A stretch of DNA of 64,000 nucleotides, from the NCBI GenBank assembly GCA_903895255.1, contig CAITTG010000009.1, positions 1 to 64,000 on the forward strand, in the 5' to 3' direction. The notes below the pieces were generated by a model. The model did not search any database, was not told the DNA's origin, and was given only the letters and a program-made list of their open reading frames with translations. Source of the DNA: an uncultured Verrucomicrobia subdivision 3 bacterium. GTDB taxonomy: Bacteria; Verrucomicrobiota; Verrucomicrobiia; Limisphaerales; UBA11358. Both the position numbers and the translations under genes were made by a program. Shown one piece after another: positions 19,601-26,613 of this stretch (position 1 is the first letter of the stretch; each line of letters opens with the position of its first letter).

Positions 19601-20928
19601 TCGCCGACGTACGTCCAGCTATTGTTGGAAATCAGCGCGTTGGTCAGCGACACCGGGGCCGTTTGCAGATAATAATCCGAAATGTTCGCAATGTCCGCGA
19701 ACACACTGTCCACCGCCGTGCGGTAGGCCGGATTCGGGTTGTCAATAAAACCCACGGAGAACAGCGTCGCCAGCGGGGCCTTGCCGCGGAAATCCGCGTT
19801 CGTCACCGATCCGCTCGGCGGGTTCGTGGCCGTCACGGTGTAGCTCTTGGACCCGTTGCCCGCAATGATGCCGGCAACATGCGTGCCGTGGCCATCGGTG
19901 TCGGTCAAACTGGCCGCCGAGTCACCGAATACCCGGGTGGGACCGGACGGCCCCGTCTCCGCCGTGCCGCTGGCCGAAAAATCCGGATGCGTCGCATCAA
20001 TGCCCGAGTCATTCACTTCCACCACCACGTTCCTCCCGCTCAATCCCAGGTAGGTGACATTAGTGACCGTATCTTCTGAGACCCCCAAAGTTACGCGCGC
20101 CAAGTCATTGGCTTCTTTGCGGCGGTACGTCGGTTCCATGACCTGCACCCCGGGCAATTGCGCCAGCGCGGTCCAGTTCGCGGGCGGCGACACCCGGAAA
20201 ATCCGGCCGAAGGGCGACTCATCCGTCGCCACAATCTCGCCGCCCATTTTTTCCACCGCCGCCTCGGTGGCCGCCGCGTCCGCCGCAAACACCCCGAGGT
20301 TCACCAGGGCATCCGCCGCCAATGGCTGCTGTTGCACCGCTTGCGCGAGCAACGTGGCGGAAACTTTGTAATACGGCTCATACGGCAACACCGCCGCCGC
20401 CAGCCCGCTGCCCGCCATCGCCGCCACCTGGTCCGCCGAGGCTCGCACCAGGTACGCATTATTGGGAATGTAAGAAATAATTTGCCCGCCCGCCGCCGCC
20501 ACCATCGCCCGGAAGGCGGGGGTGGTGTGGCCATTGGCCTGGACGATATAGGCGCCGGGATCGCCCTTGGATTTAAGCTGGCTGGGGATGTTCAGGTTCA
20601 GCTCCGCCCGGGTGTCAATCAAGGCGTTCGCCAGCAGAATGGCATGATCATCATGGGTGAGTTCCCCGAGCGACTTCGTGGTGTTGGTAAGGCGATACGC
20701 GAATTTGTTGGTGGACTGCCGGCCGCCGGCCACGGCATTCGTGCCCGCGTGCGCCGGAGCGAACAGGCTGGCCGGGGACTTGGCACTGGCCACCGCTGCC
20801 ACCGGCTTGGCCGCCACCGGAGTGGGGCGGGCCGGCACGGGCCGGACGGCATGGTGCGGCCAGAACAGCCATACCAGCGCAAAACAAACCAGCAACAGCA
20901 GAAACCGCTTTAAATATCGTACATTCAT
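7639..20928 (-). CDS. Giant exported subtilase with lectin, pectate-lyase-like, PPC and Fn3-like modules
   Basis: A protein of about 4429 residues. The start at 20928 is supported by GGGAGGG seven bases upstream. A hydrophobic export segment at 7-25 precedes a propeptide region and an S8 serine protease with the full triad: Asp near 307 (VNDSGID), His near 349 (DGHGTHVAG), Ser near 734 (SGTSMATP). Then: P-domain-like sandwich (about 1453-1553); a LamG-like domain (about 1743-2129) interrupted by a C-type lectin domain (about 1861-1999); six PPC-like sandwiches with the recurring YLGV motif; a pectate-lyase-like beta-helix (about 2639-3109) interrupted by a jelly-roll-like insert (about 2734-2971); a thrombospondin-3-like Asp-rich segment near 3241; four Fn3-like repeats of about 100 residues (3763-4163); and two related C-terminal modules ending FYRL/FYQL. 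It is the last gene of the pseudopilin series, and I infer it is that machine's client. No frameshift was seen. Confidence 0.85.
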   Translation of the reverse strand: MNVRYLKRFLLLLVCFALVWLFWPHHAVRPVPARPTPVAAKPVAAVASAKSPASLFAPAHAGTNAVAGGRQSTNKFAYRLTNTTKSLGELTHDDHAILLANALIDTRAELNLNIPSQLKSKGDPGAYIVQANGHTTPAFRAMVAAAGGQIISYIPNNAYLVRASADQVAAMAGSGLAAAVLPYEPYYKVSATLLAQAVQQQPLAADALVNLGVFAADAAATEAAVEKMGGEIVATDESPFGRIFRVSPPANWTALAQLPGVQVMEPTYRRKEANDLARVTLGVSEDTVTNVTYLGLSGRNVVVEVNDSGIDATHPDFSASGTAETGPSGPTRVFGDSAASLTDTDGHGTHVAGIIAGNGSKSYTVTATNPPSGSVTNADFRGKAPLATLFSVGFIDNPNPAYRTAVDSVFADIANISDYYLQTAPVSLTNALISNNSWTYVGDNTYDLAAASYDAAVRDALPMVPGSQPVLFVFAAGNDGNGNDAGSGADPDSIESPGTAKDVITVGALQQFRNITNIVTDAYGNSNAVWQGETSSSTLVANYSARGNVGVGVEGPAGRFKPDVVAPGNFVVSTLSSEMNTNAYYNQTNYDTTYYQDEQVTSNGVNGLAYFNVTVPPTAIGIEIQLFANSQSPVPFPNNFPIYLEIAAPPDPSGGYDSLVYGNPVNIPPSGQANYLQTVIAAGGLWVGVGDPTNYPVNFDMSITVLSTNDVGNYFQVLYQLNQTLAPYYLYDSGTSMATPAVSGVLALMQDFFTNTLHTAPSPALLKAMLINGARAVGSYQFAVTNAPNDQGWGLPNLPNSLPPILTNLVANPHPASSPIFWQDQSPTNALATGDSQTFNVTVDPAATASPLRVTLTWTDPPGDPAAGIKLVNNLDVIVTNVNTGDVFYGNNFSTAGNPNYSLAAGTNGAPILDMVNNVRNIYLQPPIGSNYTVTVYGRSVNVNAVTAQSNNVVQDFALVISSADAYDSVSNALTIVANPPVTNPTGDPDITFVTTTNTPLLNQLAGENTPLLGTNSVIVVNTNSPLTSNSVVTVGMTNQWHFYVVTNFLGYQYAAFLTFFPYEMAVSRMGTLAATVADATRPEGDIDLYVAKEPGLLNLDPTVISNCVNGVGGDAVSAGPGGTEFVAYSNSVANQVYYIGVKSEDHLAVNYGFLPVFSASPFSSMNADGSESVFGINLPVNIPNGTPTRPGSALIFALAVLPLTINEVIVTNGITHQNYGDLYGQLTHADTYCILNNHDGLGNTTPNGTNILYYDAPNNPINTPIGPVTVPSPKHTDGPGSLTAYQSQSAVGPWILTEINNVPVHSGSNTLYGLRIYPHTPANKGLTVEIGANSTYNDYVDVPAGVTNFTLSVTNGTLPTTQPPLQVYLKYGAAPSPQPVPTVYDEMTVVSNGIPPFLGGSVSVTPSSLPPIQPGRYYYEIYNPDLNNAATNVYIIATFQYAAVSGGADFLSGGAVPLKDDAVVTNTITITNTDLIYNAAVGVVVDHPRVSDLTLTLVDPLGERYTLFENRGGNTATNLGHLNITTNFFGTVSAGTGLGDTNVLGPVPNQGVLIINYDMYTVPDDLAVYYDGAKIFDSGYISFAGQFVIPYGPGAATNLVIVMDQGGDPNGGSLWTYTPQVVSENYTYVTFTDDTNYAQIPIKFAVPPFDLSDEGTNFTLSNFEGLTNQDYLAPTNIYDAYGGWTVPTNIPGPGTNIIYLTNNEVSVVTDPRSAYDGSNFLALANGTITRSIATIPTRQYSISYSYRGPGIAGWWRGEGNAYDSSFPETNGNNGQLIGRFNFPAGEVGQAFQMADVGHNYQFAGTNNYVQVPQKPGLDAGTGSGLTVEGWINPTNLYTQEPLVEWLARVPTNSAITNIVILAGPFLNRATSHYYYLLGATNWTTSERWATNMGGHLVTINDANEQNWVYDTFADYGGTNRNLWLGVNNATTAPLFVWTSGQTPGYFNWQTVPPAACGNYGVMLGATNGPPGLWILADANGNTCSSPPSLRNYGVVEVDALQPNGVQLWVSVTNSPATGTGILSSNGCLYANLVDTTNGIHEIYSLPGLIQSNVFQHVALTYNTNSGVATLYYNGTNVCSTNLGVFTPKTTGDLLLGKDMSLLTNNYFSGEMDEMSVYRRALSDAEIAAIYNISAQSTNYNTTNGPVATLGKFDPNYNPAQSLAEALVTLDGRTNLIFGDNTNWQRVTYTFQATTNATIFQFTGITPGMLLDDFTVSEAALGNVYYQPEESLSGLVGESAAGTWTLEILDNRVGATNAIQSLVSWQLNLQLETNTPVPLTLYPEMPATNTIPPGEIAYFQVPVPNWAQFATNLLVSATGPVNLFFNQTNFPTGVGPGDVQLLANSTGGPGQPTMVANGIFPQNLPLYTNQTYYLGVQNVSGAPATVVMQVDYDITGLTNSAPYSSTLGTNDPVRFYYYDVSSNAFAATFQLLKLNGNADLVASYGTPLPTTTSFNYGSFNATNGDQNIYILTNSTPLPLTPGRWYLGVYRIASGPVGYSILAKELDTPTPNIITLTNNRPFSFTTGPGAALTNFFQFTVTNFAHNVHFELYHLTGDGDLTVQTQTNGVPLAPPFYQSSQEPGLTPEFVYLRTNSALTNLNGTWYLGVPNHEITNIAYTILAVIDTNGQPAFPGAVGTGSYTQGGRGSTNVYHVTNLNDDGPGSLRYGLNTLTNRGNIVFDVSGNIALQSPLIITNSYLTIAGQTAPGDGITLQNYQTEIAGAQNVIVRFLRFRPGLPTPGPVFSDDFNGPNLSPVWQPNLPDNAHSGSDANGSSSDTEAYLGAPQYSFGTIGTNSVLFMTNSLNTLTRVGWDTSTVYPPTNFYYSVRFNTLTQSATTSIDAFIEIWLVNATNSNVYDIISPFGGGYDTDEYFFAGSTIDGTYTPYGFTYQDNTWYRLVLQGGPGRNIQAGIYSDAGVQLAGATFNHDVSAFPAGFRLGLSQAVGNAGGVYAEEVAVDSASLTNFTPLIAGGGDSLVLTNALNVMVDHVSASWSTNANLEVLNSSNITVQWSMIADSFYSTNGLAGQGSVLRYGGGALSFNHNLYADNHTANPLLGDNLGLDFVNNVIYNWGSLPGLSISNDVVANPAGSTNLLNFAANYVLASTNSATNYLAFWSASINTWIFQTNNFIDAYTNQHVFLGITNYILNGSDTGWSMFTNHYTPFGEAFTLPQPTGTNVTFPSAAAEEAYQAYERVLDFAGAQASRDSVDKDTIRHLRTQSGQFISSQSQVGGWPVLSSQPTPRDTDQDGMPDYWELTYGLNPTNAADGANVVTNTGYTELETYLNWLAAPHALTVTTNPVAVNLYQLAGDTGRLSFYVTNALNGTVRLTNNVVTQYYYNTNGIYTNRTVIYTNVLAIYTPTNNYTSSFTNPASFDFYVTNRDTTAWLGPITVSVVVSLTNITYSPTLIPLASGVPYTVTNGASGPTLNQVFTFDTTNSPGAVVFQLYNLSTNATLVVQTNGVPVPPDYFLTSSSTGTNPVQVLLQTNSALTNIGAINMNPLNELWYLGVTNNSGTNPITYTIVAFAIPTAPTVINLTNNVPFTYTAGPGADLTNFFRFSVSDSPNTVQFQVYNQSGNGDLTVQTNALPFAPLYYTSSQQPGNNPESVQVTTNAGPANLNAQWFLGVPNNDPAQITYTILAQEFTNVGPVNIPTNTPVTNTLPQYSTNFYLVQVPANADWVTNNLIFATAPLDLWFSTNVPATAGNPNDALLLEGVTNGLSVFGLVPTNQLNGVAVRLIPGSFYYLGVANTNSIPVTYALEVNFDLLPAGISAPSVTTLPTTNVTAFAATLPASVVPNGATTTVWFAYGLTTNALLRSATQVITNSLYATWPVAIGVTNLLPGNIYYYEAIATNSAGTNHGVLLTFTNPPAPPTVITEAASNLTNTSAILNAQVTPNGLASTVWFEYGPDTSYGSVTVVTNLTGGLNTPQAVALAVTNLQPGAIYHFQAVGTNTAGTNYGGDLTFTNLVAAPSVTTEPATNITAFAATLPALIVPNGATTAVWFAYGTTTNYDHVTATNLLTGNLTGAQTILLNVTNLLAATVYHFQAFGSNSAGLGAGGDLTFTTPIAAPTVLTLAATNVAPNLATLPALVTTNGAATAVYFEYGLTNHYIATTPVVLLTSSLTGPQYVTSTLTNLLPGVVYHFQAVAFNSVGTNYGGDQSFTNPVAPVNFTSIVATNLGGTNGYLLSWYAPTNYQFYVQWTANLATTNWQSFTNLVVYTGPATPTNGLFTFFDDGSQSGGLGGLRFYRLSDALPVVYNQPPVLPPGGVVYLVNPLTPLVVTNTATDVNTNALLSYSVTTTLAGTNLPAVTASGIITWTPTLAQAGLTNTITTIVSDNGAIPLTATNSFAVIVNPLPAFISVTIGAEGVTLKWTAAVSNQFQLGWTTNLTTPWTYIPTSAPYLTSPTTNFIYQDTNAAAGMKFYQLRQLP

Positions 20929-21055
20929 AACGTTACCCTCCCTGGCGGAGGTTTCAGACCAACTTACCAATATAAGCTCTATTTAAATTCAACCAAAAAT
21001 AATCGCAAATCAATAATCCACCAAGCCACCCTGCCCTGCCCCGATTTTTCGGCGC

Positions 21056-21072
21056 GCGGGTCCGTGACCCGC
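21056..21072. repeat. Dispersed palindrome, reverse copy of the window-start family
   Basis: GCGGGTCCGTGACCCGC is the exact reverse complement of the palindrome at 145-161, and the match extends into the GGCGCGC on one side and AGC on the other. It lies in the 258-bp gap upstream of the giant subtilase start. Confidence 0.7.
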
Positions 21073-21151
21073 AGCACGCTGCCACCCCACCCAGTGCCCA
21101 ACCACACAAACCGCCCTTTCCACCTCTTCCCCCGGCCTCTTCTCCCCGCCT

Positions 21152-21180
21152 CGCGCCCCGCGCCCCGGGCCCCGCGCCTC
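21152..21180. repeat. GC-rich period-7 tandem repeat (CGCCCCG type)
   Basis: Units CGCCCCG, CGCCCCG, GGCCCCG then CGCCTC, ending seven bases from the stop codon of the cassette protein A gene (on its 3' side). Confidence 0.6.
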
Positions 21181-21186
21181 AAAGCC

Positions 21187-24100
21187 TCATTGATCCGGCG
21201 GCAGCGGGTTCACGTTCTTCAGCACCACATGCGGCGTGCTCCCGGGCGTGCCCTGGATTTCCACCACCGCCCGCACGGCCGCTTCCGAAACCACCGTGTA
21301 ATTCGTGCACATCAAGGGATAATTCCCGCCCGCCAGAATCCCGTTCTGCGCCGGTTTCAAGGCCTGCCCGTAGCAATAAATCACATAGCGCGGCGTGCCC
21401 ACTTTCAACAACCCCAGCGTCTCCTGCGGCAGCCATTCATACATCTGCTCGTTGATTTCAGAATGGGATTGCTGCTGAACCGGGTCGTTCAATAAAGGTG
21501 CCAGGAAGGGCGATTGATCAGTCAGCGCCGGGGCCGCCAGAATGTCGCCCAGATGCGTGAAGCTGCCTTGAGGATTCAAGGCCGTATTAGTCCGGGTTGA
21601 CTGGATGGAATTCCAAATAATGCCCAGTTCACTATTCAGGCCATTCGTGCCGGCGGGTTGGAAAATGGCATTGGTGTAGTTGGCCGTGGCATTGGTGTAA
21701 ACCGGAATCCCGCTGAACACCGCGGACCAGGCGGCCAGATGCGTCTGGTTGATCGAAAGTTGACCCAGCGTGGCGTTTTGATTCGGACTGGCCGTGAATA
21801 GATCAAACAGCCAGCGATCAAAAGCCGGCGAGCTATTTTGGGCGTCAAACTGATTGTTCGTGCTGCCGACCCAAGCCTCCCAAGTTTTCAATCCCAACGA
21901 GGCTCCCAAGAGGGCGTTACTTTGAACCAAAATATTCGGTGACTTTAGGTAAACCGTTTGCCATGGCGTCCCCCGATGCACCCGCCCCAGCCAACCGATG
22001 CTGGGAAACAAATTCGTTGGGAATTGCCAGTCATCCGAACCCTCCACCAGCGGATCCTTATAGGCCAGGTTATAGGCATTCGTATCCACCCCGGGCAGGC
22101 TCATCATCTGGCCCGAAAGACCCCAAGGTTGATACCGCTGTCCAATTTGGTTTAAAGCCAATCCAGTTACATTGTAAGTAGGGGGAACGGCATCACTTTT
22201 CTGCAAACTGGTGCCATTCGGCCCCATAAAATTCAAGTCGCTGGCCAGATAATGCACCAGCGGATCGTTGGCCTGCCAGAGGGTATAATCATACATCGTC
22301 CGCGTGGGCGTGTAGGGCACCTGCGCGATCAGGTTGGTGTTGTAATAGGTGACCCCCAAATACCGCCAGCTCGGGGTGAAGAAGCCGCCAAACCAAGCCT
22401 GTTGGGCCGCCGGGGAGGTGTCCACCCCGGGTGCCACGGGCGCGGTGCTCCAGCGCCCGCCAAACGGGGCCGAGGCCAGGGCCAGCGAGCCACGCGAGAG
22501 TTGAATTTGATTCACCAAACCATAGGCAGGTGCGCCGTTGGCATTATTGGCCGGCAAGGTGTTCGTGCTCCACATATATGAAATACGGGTGCCATCGGGA
22601 TAGTTCGGATCGGCAATCTCGGCGGTCAGATTCCGCGTGCGGCTGGGTCCGCTAAATTGCACATAATCGACCACATGCTGGGCACCCGGAGGGCCGACCA
22701 AAATATACGCCTGCGACTGGTTGGTCGTCATCAGCCCAAATTGGGGAAAGGGATAATTGAAGGTGCCTGCGTTTTGCCAGGACGCCGGCGGTTGGGAAGA
22801 CGCTGGATCGTAAGCAACCGGCGCCAACAGACCGCTGGGATACAGATACATGGCCGGCGGCTGAAATCCCATGGTCCAGTTCGTGAAAAGGAACGAACCG
22901 GTGTATGGCGGCGGCGCGGCGGCGTTGGGAATGCTCCAATGCGACCCCGGCCAATAGCCTAAAGGAAGCGGGTCTAGCACGTAATTAAAGTTAGTTTCAA
23001 TGAAACCGTTATTGTTGACATTGGTTAACCCCACCAACATGTGACTGTGCAGGTAAACGCTGATGACACTCCCCGCAGGCGGCACGTAATCCGCATCGTA
23101 GGAATTCCACATGGACATGCCGACAGAGTTACTGATGCTCATCACAAACATCTGGTTGGTCTTGTAATTGGAAGGATCGTAGTTGCCCAGCGAACCACGG
23201 GTGACCTGCGCCAGCCGGGTGACCTGCACCGTGTTCATCACGTAGAGCTCATTAAAGCTCGGCAGCCCTTTCTTGGCGCCAATAATCCAGGGCACCCCGT
23301 AAATATTCAGGTTGGTCGAGATCGAGGGTGAGAAATTTCCCGCGACGTAATCCGACAAAGTCACCGGGGTGGTGAACACTTGATCGGAAAGTCCAGTCAC
23401 CGTCGAGGGTAAACTTTCGTACCCGGCAATGTAAACATTACCCAAAATATTCGTAAAGACCGGCCGGAATACGGTCGGATAGGGACAGTTGGTCGTGGCG
23501 TCGTAAATATTCGCCGCCAGTTGGAGGAGGCGGTTGACCGCCGGCGTGTAGGCAAACTGGCCGCCCACCAACACCGGTATTTTGTTTATACCAAACGGCG
23601 AGGTGTTCGTGCCGAAACTATTGGTGAAGTAATAATGTGCATACAAATTAGTACCAACCACAAGGTCGGAATTATTATACCAGTTGGTGGTGTACGTCTT
23701 CAGCAAGGCATCGGCAGCCGTAGTGAAGAAGGCCAGGGAATTGGTCCACGGCACCAAACTGGCGGTCTGATACGGCTGCACATCGCCCAAGATATCGACA
23801 TTGGTGTAGTTAATGTTGATCTTGCCCACCTGCGGTTCGCTCTCCGTGCCCAGTTGCGCCAGCATCCGGTAAAAGGTGTAACGGTCATACGTGGGCACCT
23901 GGTTGGCGCCCGCCGGAATATTGGTGCCCGCGTGCAGCAAACGATCGGTGAACACCGCCACGGTCGGCGAAATATTGTAAGCCGCCGGCCGGAAGATGTT
24001 CGGGTTGAAAAAGTCCGACAGCCCAAAAAAATGATTCGTGTTGTCCACGCCAGCCCAGATGGTCCGGGGATTTTGGGAGTTGTACAAATAGGGCGCGGTG

Positions 24101-25170
24101 AGGTTGGTCATCAACGGACCGACACTGTAATTATCAATCGCCCGGTATTCGGTGTTGGGCACCGCGGAGCCATTGACCATGAGTTGCGGAAAGTTGTAGT
24201 ACAGTCCAAAGATGTTGGTTTGGTTGGCGATGTCGAAAGCATACCGGTAACGCAAGATCGCCAGCGCATCCTCAAACGGAGCCCCGGCATTGTTGTTCCC
24301 GAAGGGCGTGTTGTAATTATAGCCGTTGCCGGTAAAATTAAGCCCCCACTCGTTGGTGTTGAGGTCCGTCAAAAAAGCGGCCAGATTCAATTCCCAGGAA
24401 CCCACCCCTTCATTGCGCAGGTAACCATCAAAGCCGGATTTCATCGTGAGCGCGGCCAAATGGTCCGGCATGGTCGAATCATTATAAATGGCATTCACGT
24501 CCAGCGTGTTCCCCACCGGAATGGCAATGAAGGCGTAACGGGCGATGAACCGGTTCAGCGGTCCGTGCGGCTGGTCCGGATGCTCCAGCACCCCGATCCA
24601 CTGCGGATCGCCGATTTGATTCGCCAGCGCGTTATTGGTGGTAAAGGTGCCATTGATAAACATCCAGTTAAGCAACGGGCCGGTGTCATCAAACTGCCGG
24701 TTGCGGTTCAAATCCAGGTAGAACCGAAAATCGTTGTAGCCCAAATTATTGGTGGGCACAAACACCGGCGCGCGCGGCAAATACTCCAGGTTCGCGATGT
24801 TCTGCTGCTCATCCGCCTGGGCAAAGGCCTGGCCGTTGTAGGTGTAGTCGTAATTGACGTTGGTGGGGTTGGCCCCGGCAGCCGGGTTGTAGCCGTACCG
24901 GTTGATGAAATTCGTGGAGACCAGCAAATCGAAATTATAGGAATTCGTGGTGGCGAGCAGGTTGGCGATGATCTGACCCTCGGCATGCGCCAGGGCGGCA
25001 TCGGTGGCGAGCCGGGCGTGATTGGCATCGGTGCTCGTGGCCACCGAGCCGCGTTCGCGGGTGCTGATGGCGAGAAACGCCACCGCCATCACCAGCGTCA
25101 CCGCCAGCATGATCAGCGTGATCACCAGGGCAATGCCCTCGTCCGCCTGTCTGTGTAATCTAATTTTCAT
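21187..25170 (-). CDS. Verru_Chthon cassette protein A (GspK-like large minor pseudopilin)
   Basis: A 1327-residue protein with a short prepilin-type leader: basic residues 1-12 ending in Gly, then a hydrophobic helix (IALVITLIMLAVTLVMAVAF). As in GspK, the mature residue 5 is not Glu. The rest is a very long Asn/Thr/Tyr-rich exported domain, about four times the size of GspK, matching what is known as Verru_Chthon cassette protein A by size, N-terminus and neighbours. GspK caps the pseudopilin tip in type II secretion, so a tip or adhesin-like role is inferred. It follows the protein C gene by 213 bp, which hold a 17-copy heptamer array, and precedes the giant subtilase. No strong ribosome site is seen before the ATG. 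Confidence 0.82.
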   Translation of the reverse strand: MKIRLHRQADEGIALVITLIMLAVTLVMAVAFLAISTRERGSVATSTDANHARLATDAALAHAEGQIIANLLATTNSYNFDLLVSTNFINRYGYNPAAGANPTNVNYDYTYNGQAFAQADEQQNIANLEYLPRAPVFVPTNNLGYNDFRFYLDLNRNRQFDDTGPLLNWMFINGTFTTNNALANQIGDPQWIGVLEHPDQPHGPLNRFIARYAFIAIPVGNTLDVNAIYNDSTMPDHLAALTMKSGFDGYLRNEGVGSWELNLAAFLTDLNTNEWGLNFTGNGYNYNTPFGNNNAGAPFEDALAILRYRYAFDIANQTNIFGLYYNFPQLMVNGSAVPNTEYRAIDNYSVGPLMTNLTAPYLYNSQNPRTIWAGVDNTNHFFGLSDFFNPNIFRPAAYNISPTVAVFTDRLLHAGTNIPAGANQVPTYDRYTFYRMLAQLGTESEPQVGKININYTNVDILGDVQPYQTASLVPWTNSLAFFTTAADALLKTYTTNWYNNSDLVVGTNLYAHYYFTNSFGTNTSPFGINKIPVLVGGQFAYTPAVNRLLQLAANIYDATTNCPYPTVFRPVFTNILGNVYIAGYESLPSTVTGLSDQVFTTPVTLSDYVAGNFSPSISTNLNIYGVPWIIGAKKGLPSFNELYVMNTVQVTRLAQVTRGSLGNYDPSNYKTNQMFVMSISNSVGMSMWNSYDADYVPPAGSVISVYLHSHMLVGLTNVNNNGFIETNFNYVLDPLPLGYWPGSHWSIPNAAAPPPYTGSFLFTNWTMGFQPPAMYLYPSGLLAPVAYDPASSQPPASWQNAGTFNYPFPQFGLMTTNQSQAYILVGPPGAQHVVDYVQFSGPSRTRNLTAEIADPNYPDGTRISYMWSTNTLPANNANGAPAYGLVNQIQLSRGSLALASAPFGGRWSTAPVAPGVDTSPAAQQAWFGGFFTPSWRYLGVTYYNTNLIAQVPYTPTRTMYDYTLWQANDPLVHYLASDLNFMGPNGTSLQKSDAVPPTYNVTGLALNQIGQRYQPWGLSGQMMSLPGVDTNAYNLAYKDPLVEGSDDWQFPTNLFPSIGWLGRVHRGTPWQTVYLKSPNILVQSNALLGASLGLKTWEAWVGSTNNQFDAQNSSPAFDRWLFDLFTASPNQNATLGQLSINQTHLAAWSAVFSGIPVYTNATANYTNAIFQPAGTNGLNSELGIIWNSIQSTRTNTALNPQGSFTHLGDILAAPALTDQSPFLAPLLNDPVQQQSHSEINEQMYEWLPQETLGLLKVGTPRYVIYCYGQALKPAQNGILAGGNYPLMCTNYTVVSEAAVRAVVEIQGTPGSTPHVVLKNVNPLPPDQ

Positions 25171-25249
25171 TCAACAAAATCCACTATCGCTTCGCCGCCA
25201 ATTCGGCGTCCCTGCCTTCTGCCTTCTGGCTTCTTCATTCCGCGCTCAC

Positions 25250-25368
25250 CACCCGTCACCCGCCACCCGTCACCCGCCACCCGCCACCCGTCACTCGTCA
25301 CCCGCCACCCGCCACCCGTCACTCGTCACCCGCCACCCGCCACCCGTCACTCGTCACCCGTCACTCGT
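25250..25368. repeat. 17-copy heptamer array with 28-bp higher-order unit
   Basis: Seventeen consecutive units of CACYCGY (CACCCGT, CACCCGC or CACTCGT) with no gaps. Units 4-15 (25271-25354) form three perfect copies of the four-unit block CACCCGC, CACCCGC, CACCCGT, CACTCGT. The array ends 15 bp from the stop codon of the protein C gene, in the intergenic space before protein A. Confidence 0.95.
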
Positions 25369-25383
25369 CACTCTCCTCTCACG

Positions 25384-26613
25384 TCACTGCTGATACGCAA
25401 ACGGATCCACATTCGGAATATTCACCCGCTGCCGGAACAAATGCACCTTGCCTGCCTGCTGCGACAGGTAATTAATCTCCACCGGAGTGCCCTGGGCCAT
25501 GGACGATGCCCGCTGCAAAATCCGGTCCTCGAGCACGCCCATCTGAATCTCCACGGCCGCCGGCAGCGTGTTGCTGCACATGAACATCGGCACCTCGCCA
25601 CCTATTGGGCTGTAAAAATAGACATTTGTTCCGTTGAACGACTGGCCCAACGGGTATCCATTGGTCAGACAGACCCCGTTGATGTCAAACGCCCGCACAT
25701 TGAAATGAAGAACCCCATCCAGCAGGTGGCTGGCATTGGTGGCGGAATCAAGGTTGGGTATCGTGGCAACGACACTGGAGAAGTTGGTGAAAATCTGGTA
25801 AGGCGTGGGCCTACCAGGCAAGTTATTCAACGCTATCGAAAGTGCGGAATCATAGCGATAAAGGGGGTAAATATGGCTGGCGGAATTGGTATCTACAAAA
25901 TAGCCGAACCCGTGCCAGACATCCGCCTGCTTGGTGAGGATGAAAACGCTTTGAACCTGGTTGATGCGATTGGTGGATGGGTCGGTCCCAATCAGCGACT
26001 GTTGCACCGTTGGGAAGGGGTGGCTCAACCAAAAATTGATGGGCGCGGAAGGCGGGTTGTAATTAGCTGGCGTGGAGGACGGCTCGTAGGTCGGATAAGG
26101 CAGCGTGGCCATGTATCCGCCCGAAGCGACCATCTGGCGAAAGTCACTGGTCATCAGATCCATCGTGGCGCGGCTGCCTTCGAGCACATCCGTCTGGGTG
26201 ATGCTCGACCGGAAGGCGGATTGCGTGCTGTTGAACACCGACATCAACGCCAGCATGATCAGCGACAGCAGCGCCGTCACCAGCAGAATCTCCACCAGCG
26301 AAAACGCCCAGGCTCCTCCCGTAGCGGCGAACTGGCGTTCGCCGCATTTATAAAAACCACTTCCGTGCAGCCCAGGATCCTGACCAGCGGCCACTGCCGG
26401 GAGTCTGACGGCCATTCCCCCTCTCCCCGAGGGAGCGGGCCGGGGTGAGGGGGAAGCGTTGAACTCAACGGCCAGGACATCCAACTCGGCCCCGGCCGCG
26501 CGCAAATCAGTCCGCACCAGCGCCCCCGCCGAATCAAACGTCCGGTTCTCACCCCGCGCCCCGCGCCCCGCGCCCCGCGCCTTTTCAATTGATATGTTCA
26601 CGAGCTTTTTCAC
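25384..26613 (-). CDS. Verru_Chthon cassette protein C (GspJ-like minor pseudopilin)
   Basis: The prepilin-type helix FSLVEILLVTALLSLIMLAL with Glu at mature position 5, followed by a Thr/Asp-rich region (DVLEGSRATMDLMTSDFRQM), fits GspJ and what is called Verru_Chthon cassette protein C. The frame opens with a GTG at 26613 that overlaps the protein B stop as GTGA. That start would give a leader of over 100 residues, partly encoded by a heptamer array and a palindromic repeat. An ATG at 26415, directly preceded by the purine-rich GGAGAGGGGGA, is a strong alternative and would give 343 residues. The residue before the processing site is Ala rather than Gly, which is unusual. Confidence 0.8.
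   Translation of the reverse strand: MKKLVNISIEKARGAGRGARGENRTFDSAGALVRTDLRAAGAELDVLAVEFNASPSPRPAPSGRGGMAVRLPAVAAGQDPGLHGSGFYKCGERQFAATGGAWAFSLVEILLVTALLSLIMLALMSVFNSTQSAFRSSITQTDVLEGSRATMDLMTSDFRQMVASGGYMATLPYPTYEPSSTPANYNPPSAPINFWLSHPFPTVQQSLIGTDPSTNRINQVQSVFILTKQADVWHGFGYFVDTNSASHIYPLYRYDSALSIALNNLPGRPTPYQIFTNFSSVVATIPNLDSATNASHLLDGVLHFNVRAFDINGVCLTNGYPLGQSFNGTNVYFYSPIGGEVPMFMCSNTLPAAVEIQMGVLEDRILQRASSMAQGTPVEINYLSQQAGKVHLFRQRVNIPNVDPFAYQQ
26319..26358. repeat. Dispersed 40-bp palindromic repeat in pseudopilin leader
   Basis: A perfect inverted repeat with arms GCGGCGAAC and GTTCGCCGC and loop TGGC (26324-26345), followed by ATTTATAAAAA. It is almost identical to 28458-28497. On the minus strand in the gene's frame both copies encode FYKCGERQFAATG just before the prepilin cleavage site. 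Confidence 0.85.
26550..26584. repeat. GC-rich period-7 tandem repeat
   Basis: CACCCCG, then three CGCCCCG, then CGCCTTT; it starts 26 bp beyond the protein B stop codon. If the long GTG start of protein C is right, the array is translated. Confidence 0.65.

Noticed and set aside
25250..25368. CRISPR array
   Set aside because: The repeats are contiguous heptamers with no spacers, and no cas genes are present.
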